A DNA stretch of 55,090 nucleotides from Epsilonproteobacteria bacterium UBA6211 (GTDB taxonomy: Bacteria > Campylobacterota > Campylobacteria > Campylobacterales > Arcobacteraceae), in contig DISL01000123.1 in assembly GCA_002421845.1 (NCBI GenBank), positions 1-55,090 of the forward strand. The letters are read 5' to 3'. The notes beneath the pieces are model-generated. The model was not told where the DNA came from and searched no databases. It saw only the letters and a program-made list of their open reading frames with translations. Below are positions 8,085-16,848 of the stretch, piece after piece. The translations under genes were made by a program, and so were the position numbers. The number at the start of each line of letters is the position of its first letter. The stretch's first letter is position 1.

Positions 8085-8178
8085 ATCCTGAGTCAAGCTC
8101 AGGATGACTCAGGATGACCTACTTATAATCACTCTGACTTATATTCCGTCACTCTGAACTTGATTCAGAGTCTTTTTT
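8085..8178 (+). terminator. REP-like hairpin plus terminator after pldA
   Basis: Two hairpins with 5-nt loops. The first pairs ATCCTGAG with CTCAGGAT (8085-8105). The second pairs ACTCTGAA with TTCAGAGT (8151-8171) and is followed by CTTTTTT, which fits an intrinsic terminator for the plus strand. The first hairpin resembles the one at 32648-32666. The 8048-8196 interval holds no gene. Confidence 0.65.
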
Positions 8179-8196
8179 ATGAATTATTCAAAGAAT

Positions 8197-8691
8197 TCAG
8201 TTACTACAAAAATATTGTTTAGATACTTTTAAAAGCTTCTTATAAATTTCATCGAAATCTACGCTATAAACTCTTGTTTCACCTATAGTTGTTATAAAGT
8301 TGGTATCTCCCATCCATCTAGGAACTAGGTGAAGATGAATATGTTCTGCTATACCTGCACCACCTACAGCACCTAGATTCATCCCTATATTTACACCTTT
8401 TGCATTTAACTCATTTTTGAGCATAGCAACACCTTTTTGAGCAAGTGCCGTCATATGTAACCAAACATTCGAATCAAGTTCTTCCAAACTATCGGTATGA
8501 AAATGTGGAATAATCATAAAATGCCCTGGAGAGTAAGGATAGCGGTTCATCACCACGAAACAATGTTCATCACGATATAATACACCCAAACTCTCATCAT
8601 CTGTATGTTTGCTAATATGACAAAACACACAACCTTCTATCCTCTCACCTTTTACGTACTCATCTCTCCAAGGGGCATATAATTTCTGCAT
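8197..8691 (-). CDS. HIT-family hydrolase or nucleotidyl-phosphorylase
   Basis: 164 residues from the ATG at 8691, which has GGAG 4 nt upstream; a TTG 24 nt earlier would run into yceI. The histidine triad HIHLHLVPRW is near residue 130. CVFCHISK near the N-terminus resembles the zinc-binding Cys pair of this branch. HIT proteins cleave nucleoside phosphoramidates or dinucleoside polyphosphates; the substrate here is not known. The N-terminus MQKLYAPWRDEYV is conserved in the phylum. It lies 13 nt after yceI in the same direction. Confidence 0.85.
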   Translation of the reverse strand: MQKLYAPWRDEYVKGERIEGCVFCHISKHTDDESLGVLYRDEHCFVVMNRYPYSPGHFMIIPHFHTDSLEELDSNVWLHMTALAQKGVAMLKNELNAKGVNIGMNLGAVGGAGIAEHIHLHLVPRWMGDTNFITTIGETRVYSVDFDEIYKKLLKVSKQYFCSN

Positions 8692-8704
8692 AAAACTCCG
8701 TTTT

Positions 8705-9295
8705 TTAATCTTCAATAACTACGGCTTGTATCTCCGCCATAAGCTTCACTTCATCACCCACGGTAACACCGCCAAGCTCCAAAGCCTTGTTCCAATTTAG
8801 TCCAAAATCTTTTCTATTTATTTGTCCATCAAGGGTAAAACCTATTTTTGTCTTACCTGACATGTCTTTTACCATACCGTTTATCGTTACGTTAAACTCA
8901 ACAGGCTTTGAAATACCTCTTATGGTTATATCACCCTTTAAAACACCGTTTGTATCTGATTTCTTTTCATAGCTCTTCATTATAAACTTAATTTCAGGAT
9001 ATTTTGTAACTTCAAAAAAGTCTGCACTTCTTAAGTGTTCATCCCTCTTATCTATTCCCGTATCTATGGTAGCAGCATTTACGATAGCATCAAAAGAGTT
9101 AAAAGTTTTTGTTTTTACGTCAAAGTTTATATCACCGTCATAATCTTTAAACTTACCCTTTACGTTTGAAATCATAAGATGTTTAACACTAAAACCTACT
9201 TCACTGTGACTTTGGTCTATCAAAAGCTCTGCAGCACTTACACTCAAACCATAACCCAACACACCCGCTAATAATAAATTTCTAATTTTTGTCAT
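8705..9295 (-). CDS. YceI family periplasmic lipid-binding protein
   Basis: 196 residues with a signal peptide (MTKIRNLLLAGVLGYGLSVSAAE). YceI motifs: IDQSHSEVGFSVKHLMISNVKG, LRSADFF, ITIRGISKPVEF and IGFTLDGQINRKDFGLNW. YceI proteins are periplasmic lipocalin-like beta barrels that bind polyisoprenoids or similar lipids; the role here is unknown. AGGAG lies 7 nt before the ATG. The 9296-9431 gap carries its promoter region (TATTAT-like boxes on the minus strand) but no gene. Confidence 0.9.
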   Translation of the reverse strand: MTKIRNLLLAGVLGYGLSVSAAELLIDQSHSEVGFSVKHLMISNVKGKFKDYDGDINFDVKTKTFNSFDAIVNAATIDTGIDKRDEHLRSADFFEVTKYPEIKFIMKSYEKKSDTNGVLKGDITIRGISKPVEFNVTINGMVKDMSGKTKIGFTLDGQINRKDFGLNWNKALELGGVTVGDEVKLMAEIQAVVIED

Positions 9296-9431
9296 CTTAA
9301 TACTCCTAAAATATGTATAATATAAGCTTAGTACAATAATTATTAATAATATCTTAAAATATCAAAATAGATTTATAAGTTTTTCTAATACTTTTTTTAA
9401 GTTCTTATTTTGTGTAGCTTTGAAATGATTT

Positions 9432-10850
9432 TTATTTATTTTTCTTAGACACAACAAAATATAAAACATATATAGTCATTACAATACCTACCGGTAGTAT
9501 AATTGTACTAAATACACTAAAAATATTTAGATAATGGGATAAGCCATTTGTAGAACAACTTTCATATAATACATTAGAATTCTCAAAAAGCGTTATATAA
9601 TCATTCCATACACTAATTAAAGTAATTAACTGTACAATCGATATTATAAATAAAATCTTATTTTGTCTCTGTTCAATTTTAGATGTTTTTTTAGAATACA
9701 ACCTAGTTAAATAATCTTTGAAGAAACTTATGTATTTATTTGAGTTATTTAATTTATTTTCAATATTCCACCTTTTTTCTATTTTTTGATAGATTAACTC
9801 ATTATCTACCTCAATCGCAAGTTTAAAGTTTTCATTATGCATAGTTAGAATTTCAACTTTACTTATATAGTTATCTATCATATAAACACGTTCTTCAAGA
9901 TCAGATATTGAATCTGCATTCACAATTAATTTATTATACTCATTTTCTAGCATCACATTAATCTCTTTAAGATAAAACCACATATATTGCATATGAAATT
10001 GAATAGGAACATATCTGTACAAATCACTTGATTTATATAATATCACTGTGTGAAAACGACCGTTAAAATTATAAAATTGTTCAAATTCTTTATCAGTAAT
10101 ACCTTCAATTACAATAGGTTTTATATTATTTGTTAATCTTTCAGCATTATTATTTAGGATGAGTAACTTATTGCTTAATTGTTCATACATTAAAAAGTCA
10201 TCACCAAGCCCAGACATATCAACTACATTAGTTATATTTCCTGAATTATTCGTTATATTAATATCAGACTCTTTTATTTTAAGTTTAAACTCATCATTTA
10301 ATATATTTAATATTCTTTTTTTGACACCTTGTCTAATTTCATTTGCCCATATGCTAATAGACGTATTATCTGTTTCTTTAACCAACAAATTTCTTACCGT
10401 ATTATACAAATCATTTTTAACTTTACAATAACCATTATCATAAATATCTAAGTAATCTATAGGTATATTTAATGATATTTCATACACTAAAATAAAATAC
10501 ATCAATCTATAGTCAAACAATAAATAATATTTAGTATTGTTCTTATCCAAGAATGTATCTAAATAATATTTGTCATTTACTTGAAATGATGTTTTAAGTT
10601 CATCTTCTAATATACTGATGCTCACACTATTTTCTAATTCTACATTTAATATTGAATAAAATACATTATTCAAATTTGAAAACTCTTTGAGCCACTTTGA
10701 AGTATATATATTTGAACCTATATTTTTTACTGCCAAATTTGAGGTTTTAGCATTAAATAGTTCTTGTAAACTATTCATACTTAATTCTACCGGTTGAAAA
10801 CAGTAAAAATTTAAGTTAACTGTATTGTTTTTAGAGATATGTGGATCCAT
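9432..10850 (-). CDS. Uncharacterised membrane protein with two C-terminal helices
   Basis: 472 residues, rich in N, K, I and Y. I do not recognise it. It has a soluble N-terminal part of about 360 residues, a helical and probably coiled-coil stretch before residue 400 (EKRWNIENKLN...), and two membrane helices near 405-425 and 442-466 with a short charged tail. That topology resembles CorA/RMD1-like proteins, but no GMN motif is present, so this is only a structural guess. The start overlaps the SET-domain gene by 20 nt, so the two are co-translated. A later start at residue 25 is possible. The composition looks more AT-rich than the flanking housekeeping genes, hinting at transfer. Confidence 0.7.
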   Translation of the reverse strand: MDPHISKNNTVNLNFYCFQPVELSMNSLQELFNAKTSNLAVKNIGSNIYTSKWLKEFSNLNNVFYSILNVELENSVSISILEDELKTSFQVNDKYYLDTFLDKNNTKYYLLFDYRLMYFILVYEISLNIPIDYLDIYDNGYCKVKNDLYNTVRNLLVKETDNTSISIWANEIRQGVKKRILNILNDEFKLKIKESDINITNNSGNITNVVDMSGLGDDFLMYEQLSNKLLILNNNAERLTNNIKPIVIEGITDKEFEQFYNFNGRFHTVILYKSSDLYRYVPIQFHMQYMWFYLKEINVMLENEYNKLIVNADSISDLEERVYMIDNYISKVEILTMHNENFKLAIEVDNELIYQKIEKRWNIENKLNNSNKYISFFKDYLTRLYSKKTSKIEQRQNKILFIISIVQLITLISVWNDYITLFENSNVLYESCSTNGLSHYLNIFSVFSTIILPVGIVMTIYVLYFVVSKKNK

Positions 10851-11292
10851 GTCCTTCTTTATATTCCTTTCTTAACGGTTCTTTTGAATAATCTAATGTC
10901 AACTCATCATTTTCTTTAATCTCTTCTATTGCAACTATACGAATAGGGTTATACTTGATTTGCAAATTTGGCTTATACGAATGATTTATGTAACTATACT
11001 TAGTCCTAAAAGGTCGTACTAGTAAAGTATCTTCATCTATTGCATTCCATTCCATAAAAATATAATTTCCATATAATCCTATATCGTTTTTAATCTTGTT
11101 TTCAATATGTTCATAATGTTTCCACGGCATAATCTGACCATCTAATATCCCTACAATAGAATCTTTTTTAATAGGCTCTGTCGCAAACAATCCAAATCCA
11201 TGGATTAAACTTGGTTTAATATCTGAAAACAAAATATTATCAACAACAACGCTTTTAACAAAATCTATGTCTCTCGTAATGTCTACATTCAT
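10831..11292 (-). CDS. SET-domain protein (putative protein lysine methyltransferase)
   Basis: 153 residues from the ATG at 11292, preceded by AAGGTG; an upstream in-frame TTG is less likely. All core SET motifs are visible: HGFGLFATEPIKKD at the SAM site, YSYINHSYKPNL (the NHS motif) and ELTLDYS (the catalytic-tyrosine motif). The protein is a bare SET domain with no pre-SET or post-SET cysteines. Such small bacterial SET proteins are thought to methylate lysines of unknown targets. Its 3' end overlaps the start of the 472-residue membrane protein, which is the obvious candidate partner or substrate (inference). Confidence 0.82.
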   Translation of the reverse strand: MNVDITRDIDFVKSVVVDNILFSDIKPSLIHGFGLFATEPIKKDSIVGILDGQIMPWKHYEHIENKIKNDIGLYGNYIFMEWNAIDEDTLLVRPFRTKYSYINHSYKPNLQIKYNPIRIVAIEEIKENDELTLDYSKEPLRKEYKEGHGSTYL

Positions 11293-11322
11293 AAAACACC
11301 TTATACCCAATAAATATTTAGA

Positions 11323-12081
11323 TTATACAAAAAGTTTTTTAAAAACTACAACTCCCTTTTGAGCATTTGTGGTAAAAGTGATTTTATCGTTTTGCCGAAC
11401 TGCATTTAACGTATCTTTTATTATAGCTTCGTTTGCTTTTATTCCAAATCTCTCCAAATGAGATATACAATACTCAAAAGCATCGTCAAAGCCATAGTCA
11501 TCACTCCAAAAAGTTTCAAAATATGAGAGTGTATGGTGAATATTTTTGGATAATAGATGTTCTACAAACTTCTTAGTTTGACCGAAAGTCTTGCTTTTTG
11601 ATGCGTTGTGTTTTGCTATCAAAATATCAACTATATCGTTGTTTTTATAATCTCCCCACCCGACAAAAATACCGTAACCGGAAGTAGAATATATGAATTT
11701 GTCAAAATGTTTTATAGATGATACGGCAGGAGTCATAGAGGCTATAGATATATCATAGGTTTGATTCAATGCAAAATCATCCCAACTTGAAGTAATAATA
11801 TCTATTTTATCGTCAAGATTAAGTATTTTTGCATCATGTGAAAAAATATCAAGCATAGGCTGTGATAAATCCAAAGCAGTTATTTTGGATGCTTTAGATG
11901 CCAAAGGAATAGCTAAAGTTCCTGTTCCACACCCAATATCTAGGATAGTTTTGTTTTCGAACTCTACACCGAAATCCATAGCAACACCAAATATAAAACT
12001 AGCATCTTTTTGAATAGAAACATCGGTATATCTTGGATACCTTGAAGCTAATTTGTCCCAGTAACTATTTGGAAGTTCCAT
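11323..12081 (-). CDS. Class I SAM-dependent methyltransferase
   Basis: 252 residues. Motif I (ILDIGCGTGTLAIPL, near residue 47) and the following acidic strand (ITALDLSQPML) identify a class I methyltransferase. The C-terminal half has no motif that reveals the substrate. AAGGG lies 4 nt before the ATG. It is on the same strand as murF, 27 nt downstream of it, and may share its transcript. Confidence 0.8.
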   Translation of the reverse strand: MELPNSYWDKLASRYPRYTDVSIQKDASFIFGVAMDFGVEFENKTILDIGCGTGTLAIPLASKASKITALDLSQPMLDIFSHDAKILNLDDKIDIITSSWDDFALNQTYDISIASMTPAVSSIKHFDKFIYSTSGYGIFVGWGDYKNNDIVDILIAKHNASKSKTFGQTKKFVEHLLSKNIHHTLSYFETFWSDDYGFDDAFEYCISHLERFGIKANEAIIKDTLNAVRQNDKITFTTNAQKGVVVFKKLFV

Positions 12082-12108
12082 ATTACCCTTAAAAGATAAA
12101 ATTAATAA

Positions 12109-13554
12109 CTAAATGAAATTAGGTGCATCATTCGCAAACAATATCAAATCACCGATATGTGTATATTCGACCAAAGTATTTTCAAGCTCTTTTTTATTTT
12201 TGAGGAAAATTACCTGCTTAGCGTTTATTTCACGCTCAAAAATCTTCTTATTCAAATCACCCGTAACTATAACCAAATCAAAAACTCTCTCTATTGCTTT
12301 TGCCAAAGTTATATTTGCAGCTTCCGTTGATTCTACTATTCCAGGTGTTACTATTACTTTTCTACCTTTGTATGTTGAAGCAAGATTAACACCCTCTAGC
12401 ATACCCTCTAAATTACCGTTGAAAGAGTCATCAAGGATTATTTTACCACCGGCTTTGATAAGTTCTAGCCTATGTGAAACTGCTTTTAGCTCTGAAAGTG
12501 CTAGTTTTATCTCATCTATACTCATACCTAATTGATGTGCAACCAAAATAACAGCCGTGAGATTGATAGCGTTGAAACTTCCCAAAATAGGTGCATAAAA
12601 ATGCTCTATTTTACCACCCACTTCCAAATCAAACCAAATACCGTCAAGATTGCTCATGGTAATATGAAGACTATCAGGGAATTTTCTTATTTTTGGATAC
12701 TCCAAAATAGGTACACTCTCATGAACAAATCCGTGTTCAAGTCTAGGGGAGTTTAAAATCTCCATTTTAGTATATATGATGTTATCTAATGTCTTGAAAT
12801 ACTCTATATGCTGTTCCCCTACACTTCCGATAACGGCTATTTGAGGCTCTAAAAATCTAGTAATCTCATCTATATCACCTTTTGCTCTAGCACCGGCTTC
12901 AGCGATATATACTTGCGTATTTAGAGGCAAATCATCATTTACGTCTTTTAGTATCCCTGCCATAGTATTGACACTTCTTGGGGTCATATATGTTGTAAAT
13001 TTCTTACTAAGTACCTGATTTAGGTAGTTTTTGATAGATGTTTTTCCAAACGATGCCGTAATAGCTACAATTTGAAGATTTGTAAAACTTTTTAATCTTT
13101 GTTTTGCTTTTTCTTTAAAAGTCAAAAACATTATCTTTTCTATTGCATAAGATACTAAATAAGCGATAACCAAAGGTAAAACTGCACCTAGATTCGAACA
13201 CCCTTTTAATGCCAAACATAATACTATCAAAGATACCGTAACCACAAATAAAATGGCAAAAAATCTTTTGACTCTACCTGTCAAAACCAAAGGTCTATCA
13301 AGTCTTTTGTTCCACATAACAAAACTTGTAAGGTATAAAGCATAAAAATAAACGGCAAAATACTCAAAAGGGAGTAAATAATACAATACGAAAGGTGTAG
13401 CAAAATATACTATATGCCATTGAGGTTTATGGTGTTTTAATACAACACGTTCTATTTGATAGTTGTACCACTGGAGGTTTGTAATCAAATACCACCCAAG
13501 ACTTAAAATCAGTACAAAGTACGTAAAAGTAGAAATTACTTCAATCCAAGACAT
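12109..13554 (-). CDS. murF: MurF-type Mur ligase with N-terminal membrane domain
   Basis: 481 residues. The first 150 or so are four to five membrane helices. The rest is a Mur ligase: nucleotide loop ITASFGKTSIKNYL, the region ending IAEAGARAKGDIDEIT, GSFNAINLTAV and ILDDSFNGNLEGM. It should add D-Ala-D-Ala to UDP-MurNAc-tripeptide. The P-loop has A-S-F where many family members have G-S-N, while the essential GKT is intact. Membrane-fused MurF and the order murF-hydrolase-ddl-ruvA are typical of Campylobacterota. The start overlaps the upstream hydrolase by 14 nt. Confidence 0.9.
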   Translation of the reverse strand: MSWIEVISTFTYFVLILSLGWYLITNLQWYNYQIERVVLKHHKPQWHIVYFATPFVLYYLLPFEYFAVYFYALYLTSFVMWNKRLDRPLVLTGRVKRFFAILFVVTVSLIVLCLALKGCSNLGAVLPLVIAYLVSYAIEKIMFLTFKEKAKQRLKSFTNLQIVAITASFGKTSIKNYLNQVLSKKFTTYMTPRSVNTMAGILKDVNDDLPLNTQVYIAEAGARAKGDIDEITRFLEPQIAVIGSVGEQHIEYFKTLDNIIYTKMEILNSPRLEHGFVHESVPILEYPKIRKFPDSLHITMSNLDGIWFDLEVGGKIEHFYAPILGSFNAINLTAVILVAHQLGMSIDEIKLALSELKAVSHRLELIKAGGKIILDDSFNGNLEGMLEGVNLASTYKGRKVIVTPGIVESTEAANITLAKAIERVFDLVIVTGDLNKKIFEREINAKQVIFLKNKKELENTLVEYTHIGDLILFANDAPNFI

Positions 13555-14263
13555 TTGATTTAATTACCTCCGAGATAAATTTAGCATGTTGCAAAAAGAA
13601 ATAGTGGTCACCGTTTAAAGCGTGAAAATTTGAATCTTTGATAAGTCTTGATATTTCTTTACCGCTTTGCAAACTTGTAGCTTTATCTTTTGTACCCCAA
13701 AAAATAAGTGCCGTGTTTTTAAACTCTGCAAAACGGGATGAAAAATCCTCATTTACTACGTTTTTAAGTGTTTCATACATATTTTGAGGTAAATTAGCAG
13801 CATCTTTTGTTCTAAAAACTTTGGTAAATTCTCTAAGACCCAATTTACCCAAAATCTTCGTCATAGCTATTTTGATTTTGACATCCAGAGGTTTTTCTTC
13901 CAATATACCTGCACTACTTAGTAAAACCAAATATTTCGGATTCAAAAGTGTAGCTACCTTACCGCCGAAAGAGTGTCCTACTATCACTTCAGGATTGCTT
14001 TTTATCTCTTCCAAAAAAGCTTTTATAATCTCTACATAATCAAATGTAGTAAGAACTTGCTCATTGGTACTGTTACCAAAGCCGGGCATATCGATATAAA
14101 TATGTCTCATCTCTTGTAAATAAGAGCTAAAAGCAGTTTTCATAACCTCTTTATTGCTTCCCCAACCATGAAGAAAAACTATATCCTTCGTGGCATTAAA
14201 ATTGATAATATCATAAGAGATTGAATACAAGTAATTTTTATAAAATATATCTTTTTTTGCCAC
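13541..14263 (-). CDS. Alpha/beta-fold hydrolase
   Basis: 240 residues. The nucleophile elbow GHSFGG (near residue 97), the oxyanion strand FLHGWGSNKE and a C-terminal HYFF are visible. The substrate is unknown. The start is a GTG at 14261-14263, 10 nt after the ddl stop, with a weak AGG upstream; no ATG suits the conserved N-terminus. It lies between ddl and murF, a placement kept in Campylobacter, which suggests a wall-related esterase or amidase role (inference). Confidence 0.85.
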   Translation of the reverse strand: MAKKDIFYKNYLYSISYDIINFNATKDIVFLHGWGSNKEVMKTAFSSYLQEMRHIYIDMPGFGNSTNEQVLTTFDYVEIIKAFLEEIKSNPEVIVGHSFGGKVATLLNPKYLVLLSSAGILEEKPLDVKIKIAMTKILGKLGLREFTKVFRTKDAANLPQNMYETLKNVVNEDFSSRFAEFKNTALIFWGTKDKATSLQSGKEISRLIKDSNFHALNGDHYFFLQHAKFISEVIKSNVLD

Positions 14264-14273
14264 GATTCAATAC

Positions 14274-15311
14274 CTATAATTTACCTTTTGCCGATTTGAT
14301 TTTATTTACGTAATCATAATTGATTTTAATTTTTTTGTTTTTTGGTAGAAGTATATTTGATACTACGGCATTAAAATCTTCAAATAGATAATTAGCCATA
14401 CTTCCTGGGATTGGATTGATTTCATTTAAAAGCACTTGACCGTCAACTACGAAAAAATCACATCTGATAATAGAACCTATAAAAAACGGATTATAGATTT
14501 TAGTAAAATTTTCTTTAAGTGCATCGATAAGCTTAGCTTCAACATCGGCACTATTTACCTGTTCACTTCTTCCAAAATCAAGATATTTTTTCTCAAAGTC
14601 CAAAAACTCTTTTTTTTGCGGTTCTTCTACGATAGAAAATACCATTCCTGTTTTTGTCATACTTCCAGCTAGATTGTACTCTTTTACTCCGTTTATAAAA
14701 GGCTCTACAAGAACATCTTCATCAAACTCAAATGCCACATCAAGAGCGTATTCAAGTTCTGATTGCTCTTTTACTACGCTTACTCCTATAGAACTTCCAA
14801 GTCTGCAAGGTTTGATAATCATAGGGAAATCTATCCCCTTTATTTCACGGTTGTTTTTGTCTATTTTGATGAAATCTACGGTTTTGACACCTATTTCTTT
14901 AGCAAACATTTTCGTGATATATTTATCAAAGCTCAATACACATGCTTGTGGTCTAGGACCGATAAAAGGAATATCAAAAAAGTTGAATATTGAAGCTATC
15001 ACACCGTCTTCACCGTCACCGCCGTGAATAAGATTTAAGGCTATATCAAAATCTATTTTCGTAGTTCCGAATAATCCCCTCTTATAAAAACCACCGTTTG
15101 ACACTTCTAGTTTTTGCTCTTTTTTATATCCACCGGTACTAAATAAAGTAGATTTCATTTTATCGTTTGGTATCAAGAAAAACTCTCTGTTTTGATCAAC
15201 AAAGACAAATACCAACTCTTTTTTTATAACTTTTTTCATAGCAATAGCACTAACTATACTAATCTCATGCTCATAACTCATTCCACCGAAAAATACCGCT
15301 ATTTTATTCAT
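14274..15311 (-). CDS. ddl: D-alanine--D-alanine ligase
   Basis: 345 residues of the ATP-grasp family. Motifs: AVFFGGMSYEHEISIVSA, HGGDGEDG, PFIGPRPQACVLSFDK, the ATP-grasp KPCRLGSSIGVSVV, and NEINPIPGSM. It makes the dipeptide used by the adjacent MurF in peptidoglycan precursor synthesis. Its upstream neighbour is ruvA and its downstream neighbour the hydrolase, all on the minus strand. Confidence 0.96.
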   Translation of the reverse strand: MNKIAVFFGGMSYEHEISIVSAIAMKKVIKKELVFVFVDQNREFFLIPNDKMKSTLFSTGGYKKEQKLEVSNGGFYKRGLFGTTKIDFDIALNLIHGGDGEDGVIASIFNFFDIPFIGPRPQACVLSFDKYITKMFAKEIGVKTVDFIKIDKNNREIKGIDFPMIIKPCRLGSSIGVSVVKEQSELEYALDVAFEFDEDVLVEPFINGVKEYNLAGSMTKTGMVFSIVEEPQKKEFLDFEKKYLDFGRSEQVNSADVEAKLIDALKENFTKIYNPFFIGSIIRCDFFVVDGQVLLNEINPIPGSMANYLFEDFNAVVSNILLPKNKKIKINYDYVNKIKSAKGKL

Positions 15312-15317
15312 ATATTT

Positions 15318-15359
15318 ACTTCCTTACTCTTTACTACTTACGACTCACAATTCACGCAA
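15318..15359. repeat. 7-nt-period repeat between ruvA and ddl
   Basis: Heptamers such as TACTACT, TACGACT, CACAATT and CACGCAA fill the gap. The other strand reads CGTGAAT- and CGTAAGT-type units, as at 16554-16602. It ends exactly at the ruvA stop codon. Confidence 0.75.
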
Positions 15360-15929
15360 TTATTTTTGCAATTTCTTCAATGCTTCTCTTACAAGCTCAC
15401 TTGTAGTTGCACTTGTACAAGTAGATAATACTTTTGTAATAACATCTTTTTTGAAACCCAATGATTCCAACGCCATCAAAGCTTCGTTTTTGCTATTATC
15501 AAGATGTACACCACCCTCACCGTTTGCATCTATATCAAGACTCATACCGCTTAGTTCTACCAAAATTCTACTAGCACCCTTTGGACCAATCCCCGGGACC
15601 GTTTTGAGAAGATTTACATCTTTTGTAATTAAAATTTGGGCAAAACTACTAGGAGAGAATGTAGAACAAATAGCAAGAGCTACTTTCGGTCCTACACCGT
15701 TTATTTTTATAAGAGTATCAAAAAGTTTTTTTTCGTTTATATCCACAAAACCGTATAAAGCCTGTGCATCTTCACGAACTATATGAGTAGTAAAAAGCTT
15801 AACCTTAGAATCAGTTATAGCTCCGCTACAAGTTATAGAAACAAAAACTTCATACACAACTCCATTTACATCAACATGCAACTTCGTCGGTTCTTTTTTG
15901 TCAATAATCCCTTTTAATCCAACTATCAT
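15360..15929 (-). CDS. ruvA: Holliday junction branch migration protein RuvA
   Basis: 189 residues. The start MIVGLKGIIDKKEPT is the OB fold. Two helix-hairpin-helix motifs are visible (LIKINGVGPKVALAI and LKTVPGIGPKGASRIL). The C-terminal domain III (ALESLGFKKDVITKVL) contacts RuvB. It tetramerises on Holliday junctions. AAGGGG is placed correctly before the ATG. First gene of the ruvA-ddl-hydrolase-murF run. Confidence 0.96.
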   Translation of the reverse strand: MIVGLKGIIDKKEPTKLHVDVNGVVYEVFVSITCSGAITDSKVKLFTTHIVREDAQALYGFVDINEKKLFDTLIKINGVGPKVALAICSTFSPSSFAQILITKDVNLLKTVPGIGPKGASRILVELSGMSLDIDANGEGGVHLDNSKNEALMALESLGFKKDVITKVLSTCTSATTSELVREALKKLQK

Positions 15930-15976
15930 AATATCCCCTTAAAATTTGGATATTATATCTTTTTTTACATTAAAAT

Positions 15977-16011
15977 CGTAAGTCGTAAAGACGCTACTCA
16001 CTACTCACGCA
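15977..16011. repeat. 7-nt-period repeat at the stop codon of the CheZ-like gene
   Basis: Five heptamers: CGTAAGT, CGTAAAG, then ACGCTAC, TCACTAC, TCACGCA. The two halves run in opposite orientation. The last unit encodes the final residues and TGA stop of the 16005-16496 gene. Confidence 0.75.
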
Positions 16012-16496
16012 TTAGCTTGTGCTATTAATCTCTCTAATTCATCATCATCAACCAAATCTCTAGTATCGTCATCACCGCTTATATGTTTTGCTGCAGGTGC
16101 TATATCAACATCAAGTTCGTTTAGAGTACTACCCATCATTCTATAAATATCTCTCATTGTATGGATTACTCTTTCTATTTTTTGTCTGTGAATATCTTGA
16201 TATTGCATAATACTCATTGTATCAAATATAATATTTCTTATATCTTCAATAGCAGTACAAGATTCTATACTACCGCATTCTAAATGATCTAACTTTTCTA
16301 ACACTATATCAAGATTATCAAAAATTTGTGTCGCTTTTTGCTCTGATTCTTTTGTAACGTCACTTAGTTGCTTTACTACATGGGAGCCGTCTTGGTGTTT
16401 ATGCTCGTGACCATTAACCTTATTTTGTGCTTTTGATGTTTCTACATTATCCAAATCACCACCCGCCATCAAAGCATCTAGTTCTTCTTGAGTCAT
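16005..16496 (-). CDS. cheZ: CheZ-like chemotaxis phosphatase with FliM-like N-terminus
   Basis: 163 residues. QYQDIHRQKIERVIHTM near residue 100 contains the D-x3-Q catalytic pair (D101, Q105) used by CheZ, CheX and FliY to dephosphorylate CheY-P. The helical layout matches the remote CheZ of Helicobacter and Campylobacter. The N-terminus TQEELDALMAG strongly resembles the CheY-P-binding peptide that starts FliM and FliN. A His-rich linker (HEHKHQDGSH) separates the two parts. AAAAGG lies before the ATG. It appears monocistronic. Confidence 0.78.
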   Translation of the reverse strand: MTQEELDALMAGGDLDNVETSKAQNKVNGHEHKHQDGSHVVKQLSDVTKESEQKATQIFDNLDIVLEKLDHLECGSIESCTAIEDIRNIIFDTMSIMQYQDIHRQKIERVIHTMRDIYRMMGSTLNELDVDIAPAAKHISGDDDTRDLVDDDELERLIAQANA

Positions 16497-16553
16497 ACTT
16501 AAACCTTTTAATTAAAATTGGCTATAAGTTTACATTAATTATTCTTAATAGTT

Positions 16554-16602
16554 CGTGAATCGTAAGTCGTGAATCGTAAGTCGTGAATCGTGAGTCGTAA
16601 GT
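16554..16602 (+). repeat. Seven tandem heptamers, consensus CGTRART
   Basis: Perfectly phased 7-nt units CGTGAAT/CGTAAGT/CGTGAGT without spacers. Upstream of the CheZ-like gene. This is the longest of the heptamer runs in the window. Confidence 0.92.
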
Positions 16603-16614
16603 TTAGTTAAAAAG

Positions 16615-16848
16615 AAAAATAGCTAGAAAATAGAGTAAATCTCTATTTTACTAAACTTGATAGGAAATATGATTTAAAGGCAAAGCATTTCTTGAAATAT
16701 TTAAAAATAGCTAGAAAATAGAGATTTTTAGGAAAAATCAAGGCGGATAAAGGCTCAAATCGAGGAGTTTACTGTAGTAAATGACGAAAATTTGAGTTTT
16801 TATCCAACGAAGAGTTTTTCAAAAAGCTTGGTTTTATAGCTATTTTTA
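16615..16848. repeat. Structured intergenic element with nested inverted repeats
   Basis: Most of the 349-nt gap upstream of cheZ (16497-16845). It contains two copies of AAAAATAGCTAGAAAATAGAG (starting near 16616 and 16704), a 9-bp hairpin (16627-16649), and a long imperfect palindrome from about 16704 to 16847. The apex of that palindrome is TTTACTGTAGTAAA near 16788, and its right end TATAGCTATTTTTA runs into the truD stop codon. No ORF of note. It resembles a MITE- or REP-type intergenic repeat rather than a gene. Confidence 0.6.

Noticed and set aside
14436..15027. Plus-strand ORFs over ddl
   Set aside because: They are antisense shadows of a clear Ddl coding sequence, with no homology-like features.
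16554..16602. CRISPR-like tandem repeat
   Set aside because: Units are 7 nt with no spacers and no cas genes nearby.
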